A stretch of 64,000 nt of DNA from Medicago truncatula (Eukaryota; Streptophyta; Magnoliopsida; Fabales; Fabaceae): the NCBI RefSeq assembly GCF_003473485.1, contig NC_053045.1, forward strand, positions 31,594,494 to 31,658,493. The letters run 5' to 3'. The notes under the pieces were generated by a model. The model saw only the letters and a list, made by a program, of their open reading frames with translations, was not told where the DNA came from and searched no databases. Each line of letters starts with the position of its first letter. The first letter of the stretch is position 1. Below, piece after piece: positions 59,777 to 64,000 of this stretch. A program made the position numbers and the translations under genes.

Positions 59777-60962
59777 AATTAAACAAAACATGTTTTTAAA
59801 CTACAACATTACACTATCCTAACCACTAAACAAGGTTTGATAATACCGAAAATTGCATACAGAATCTGTTGATGCAGCAGCAAATGTAATCCCAACAAAT
59901 CACAAAGATTCCAAAAGCCTTGACATTGGGACACAAATCACGATTGCATTCACCAAATTCAATTTAAAATCTTGCTACTAAACAATGTAACATGGATACT
60001 TCGGATTGAATGTATGTATGTCCAAATTACTACCGGTATGAACAGTCATATCAACGTGTCAGTGTCATATCTGGTGCACGATACAAATAAATACGTTATA
60101 CTGGACAGTGCAAATTCATAAAATGAAAAAACGAGAAGCATAGAATAATATAAATTAAATTACCACAGTGAATTGTAAAAACTAAACACATGAATTAAAA
60201 ATGACTATATTAAAATTTGCAACAAATTGATGTGTTAATATGTAAGAAGCGGTTAATTATTGGGATCAAGAAGATCTGATTGAAAAGTGAACCTGATTTA
60301 TGGAGAAAGATGGATCGATAAATGTCAGATTTTTTTTTTTTGAGTTGATGCTGTTTAGTTTAGTCGGCGATTCCAACAAAATGATTCATTCTTCGCTTTC
60401 TGAGTAAAGTCGCAGTTGTATGTATAGTAACAGTAATAGTAGAATTGTTGTTAAATGATTACGTGGACGGTTGAGATCTGTTGATTCTGACGTCAATGCC
60501 TAAACGTGTTTTGCCTGACTAACTACTACATCATCACGGATAGGAAAGAGAATTGAATGTGCCGTTAAATTGGTTCTGATTTTCACGTTTCTCAAAAGTT
60601 GTTAGAGACAAATTTAGTGGTTTAATTAAAATAATAAATACATCTAATAATTTAAAAAGAGATTTATATGTAGAGACATAAATGAAATAATGAATGTTTA
60701 AATAAAGAAATTGAGGGAGTAAAATGGTTAATTAAGTAAAGAGTCTTCCTAAGTAAAGAGTACTATATGCTTAACGATAACCTCCTTTAGTTATTAATAC
60801 AATTTTTAATGGTTAATCCTAAATTTAGAAATTATTCTTTTAAAAAATCAACTATTAAAATTTTCGATGTATTGAATACATACATTTTCATAAAAAAATA
60901 TGATTTAAAGTTCTTAAATAGTGTATCAGAGACACTCGTTAATATTTTCCTTAAATAAAATA
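59777..60962. other. Leader and promoter region of the SEC14 gene
   Basis: A donor-like site (minus strand ATCAG|GTTCAC near 60290) suggests a non-coding first exon at about 60296-60400. Upstream lies a perfect TGACGTCA bZIP site at 60488-60495. Beyond 60600 the sequence is AT-rich and empty. Confidence 0.45.
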
Positions 60963-62505
60963 GGGTTAATAGGCTTTTACCCCCCTGCCATTTGGGGGTC
61001 TTTTTGTTTACCCCCCTGCAAAAAAAAAACTTGGAGATTCCCCCTTGTAATTTATAGATTCTTTGATTTTGAACCCTAAGCTCATCTGACTGTGTAAATT
61101 AGCTTATGTGGCACGCTGATTGTGCATTAAATAATGAGGTGGCACTTTGACTAGGCTTTTTTTTATTTATTTTCCAATTTTTTTAATTCCATTTGAATTT
61201 CCTTTATTAAAACTTAATTTAATGAATTAAAAACATTAAAATAAATAATTTTTCTCTTCTCCACCTCTCCCTCACGATAACCCTTCTTGATCCTCTTAGA
61301 TTTCCATTTTTTTCTATCTTCTTCCTCTTCCTTTCCCTCGTCGTCTTCTTCTCTCACAATTTCCATTTTTTTCCTGCTCAATCTCCCTCACGCACAAACT
61401 CGATTGGAACCTTTGTTTGGGTGAATTTTTGGGTTGCAAATTGGAAGCCTTGTTCTTTGGATGAATTTCTGTTCAATCTTCCTCTTCCATTCTAGATCCG
61501 TTCTTCTTCATATGAATTTCTGGCCGGTTGCAAATTGGAAATGGGTTTTCGAATTTGGGTTATTCTTATGATTTTGTTGATCTAAAATTGGGTTTTCGAA
61601 TTTAAGGCTTAGGGATTTGAGGGGTTTGCTGGAGAAGAGAAGGAAAATCATTGAGGGAAGAAGAGAGAAGAGGATGAGTTCGCTGGAGAAGAAGAGAAAG
61701 AAAAAGAATTGGGATTAAATCCAATTTTATGAATATGTTTTGGATTTTTGCATATTTCAATTTTTTTGTATAGGTTTAGATTATTTTTGTTGGTTGTGGA
61801 GTGCTGGAAGTGTTGTTGGTGCTGGCTGTTATTGTTGAAATATGAAGAATCTAAAGATAAATGGGTTTCAATTGAAGGGGAAGATGATGAATTCTTGTTC
61901 CTGTGTTGTTATTACATTTCCAGATTTTTATTTTTTATTTTTTATAAGATGTGTTTGTGTTGTTGATAGAGGGAAGATGATGAATTTGGGAAGATGAATG
62001 AGTTTGCTAAAGAATTGTCTTGTTGTTGATTAAAAGATTATTTGTTAAAGAATTATGTTATTGTTGGATTTTTTTCATGAATTTTTTGGATTATGCCATG
62101 AAGGTTTGAATGTTTGAGTTTGTTGATGATGTTTATTGAATGAGTTTGGATGAAGATTCAAGTTGGGATGATGAAGATCTAAAATATCATGGATGAAGAT
62201 TTATGTTGTGAAGATGAAGATATTTTTTTAATAATTTTTATTTAAAAAAAATTAATGACATATTATTCTAATTAATTATTTTTTTAAAAAAATGAGTTAA
62301 AATGCCACATGGACTTAAAATTATTAAAAAAGAAAATTAATTACACAATCAGCATGCCACATCATCGTATTTGTCCAGTCATATGCTATCAGGGTTCAAA
62401 ACCAAAGAATCTATAAATTACAAGGGGGAATCTCCAAGTTTTTTTTTTGCAGGGGGGTAAACCAAAAGACCCCCAAATGGCAGGGGGGTAAAAGCCTATT
62501 AACCC
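60963..62505. mobile_element. 1.5-kb Mutator-type inverted-repeat element with unique interior
   Basis: It starts GGGTTAATAGGCTTTTACCC and ends in the reverse complement, with arms of about 200 bp. The 9-bp duplication AATAAAATA is perfect (60954-60962 and 62506-62514). The interior (about 61250-62200) is non-repetitive: a CT-rich leader-like stretch, then purine-rich sequence with small ORFs (up to 72 residues) that I do not recognise. This may be captured host sequence. Confidence 0.88.
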
Positions 62506-62514
62506 AATAAAATA

Positions 62515-64000
62515 TTTTGAATCGATTCAGCTTAACAACTCCCAAAACCCGAGAGGTGAATTGATTCAATTGAAAGATTGAACTACAACCATTTGAATCG
62601 ATACAAACATGAAAGACACACACCCATATAGGTTAAATGAATCAATTCAATATATACAATGCTTATATTAAATCGAATCAAAGTACAAAAACTAACTCAC
62701 TAAACAATGACATCACTAAAAACATAATATAAGATAGAGACAATCTTCACAAGCCAGTTGTATTATAAACATATCATACAAATTTGTTCCAATAAAATAA
62801 AAATTAATTGTCTGATACTTCCTCGATACATATTAGAATGTATCAATATCAGATATGTATCAGGGACGATACTTCATCATTTTTGAAGTATCAGGGCTTC
62901 ATAGCTAGACGTAAAGAGATGTCTTATTGATTCTTCTTGCAAAGCTGATTCTTGATGCTCTTATATGTGAATCATATAGATCTTGTTAAACAATAATTGT
63001 ATACTTGATCAAATAGTTAGTAGACAAGTTTTTCTCTTGTTTTGTTATCTTCAAAACATCAATTCAAAGATATTGTTTTGGAACCAATTTGGTTCGTAAA
63101 ATATTTTGGTTTGAGTTTGGGTGTGTTTTTCTTGAATTGAGCATAAGTTTATTATGATATTTTGTATTGATGTTCTATTATAAGTATACACTGTGGTTTG
63201 AATATCTTGTTTAATACTCTCTCTGTCTCATTTGAGTTGTAAACAATTATAAAAAAAATTATTTATTGTGTAATCCTAAACCCCAATTTAAAAGATATAA
63301 CAAAATAATATAGTTTTGAGTAAAATACGCAACATTTTCGAATAGAATATGAAATTTTATTTTCAAATATAAGGTTCTAACGCAGCAATCTACACTCTCA
63401 TAAACACTTGTACATAAATCCTGAATTAAAATATCTTAGAACTAAAGTAATTAAGGTTTATTAACACTCGACATCAAAACATTATCAAACTCAGAGAAGA
63501 TTGGCTTTTATCTTCAAAAATCAGAATTTAAAAAATATTTCTTTTGGCCCATATTTTCACCAAATATAAATCAATTCATATCTCCATAGAATATAACGGT
63601 CACTATTCCTCCCACTATCACCTATCAAAGCCTGGATCATCAATGGATAACCTTATATAATAGCGTTTAAAACGCATTAAACATGTTCGCAACACATTTA
63701 CACAGTTTACAAGTTCACAACACATTTACACAATTCATATTAGGCATAACTCATAGATTTTTCAACAAATCAAAACTTTCACCATGCACAAATACACATA
63801 TCATGTGTACATCAAATTGATAGCACTTGGACATTTACACAAAACAATTATAATTAATGTCTAAGTGCACTTATAAGAATCTAAAGGAAAATAGAGTCTA
63901 ACTCATAATCATGAACTTTGGCGAGGACTCTCTTCTTTATCATAGAAAGTGTTTGAAATTTACTAGGTTGATCAAGAATCAATGAATTATTTGAGTGTTA
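62515..64000. other. AT-rich spacer to the window end
   Basis: No gene is supported. Repeated 'gaatcgatt/aattgattc' words occur at 62515-62660. A dispersed-repeat-like stretch with 'gatactt...aagtatcagggcttcatagc' lies at 62815-62908. A single Stowaway-like phrase (ctctctctgtctcatttgag) is at 63214, with no partner seen. Confidence 0.4.

Noticed and set aside
1-64000. CRISPR arrays, operons or bacterial-type features
   Set aside because: The sequence is a plant nuclear genome; spaced repeats found are microsatellites, tandem repeats or MITE arms.

Overview
The window is nuclear DNA of a flowering plant, almost certainly a legume close to Medicago truncatula. The support is GT-AG introns, AT-rich spacers, plant-type histones with their promoter hexamer/octamer elements, an Au-type tRNA-derived SINE, and many miniature inverted-repeat elements of the kinds that are common in Medicago. 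The species name is inference from repeat style, not from a database match.

Layout: 1.3-1.7 kb, a small secreted or GPI-anchored-like peptide gene. 1.8-10.1 kb, a histone block on the minus strand: an SPKK-tailed H2A and an H2B, each followed downstream by a 5'-truncated second copy. 10.4-14.8 kb, mobile elements (two close copies of a 500-bp MITE, a longer inverted-repeat element, a dead PIF/Harbinger transposase), then a tRNA-Val(AAC). 15.0-18.5 kb, a five-exon ALY/REF mRNA-export adaptor. 20.9-23.5 kb, inverted-repeat elements and a four-exon small organellar RRM protein. 24.9-28.9 kb (minus), an 11-exon conserved protein of 358 residues that I do not recognise. 29-42.5 kb, an accessory stretch with MITEs, a 3.75-kb non-autonomous Helitron carrying two B3-like exons, a G-rich array, and a decayed plant-mobile-domain gene. 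43.5-47.0 kb (minus), a 12-exon cytosolic UDP-glucuronate decarboxylase (UXS). 49-53 kb, repeats and a LINE ORF1 fragment. 53.8-59.4 kb (minus), a six-exon SEC14/CRAL-TRIO protein with a C-terminal membrane anchor. 61-62.5 kb, another long inverted-repeat element. The rest is AT-rich spacer.

The host genes are ordinary housekeeping loci (chromatin, RNA export, organelle RNA binding, nucleotide-sugar and lipid transfer) and do not form a pathway together. The most striking pattern is the mobile DNA. At least six inverted-repeat elements of 0.5-1.5 kb share a related terminal motif (GGGTTAA, GGCTTAA or GACTTAA) and have perfect 9-bp target-site duplications readable at both ends, which points to Mutator-type transposition. 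The histone block comes second: both core-histone genes have a truncated copy on their 3' side in the same orientation, and the H2A promoter module is itself repeated.
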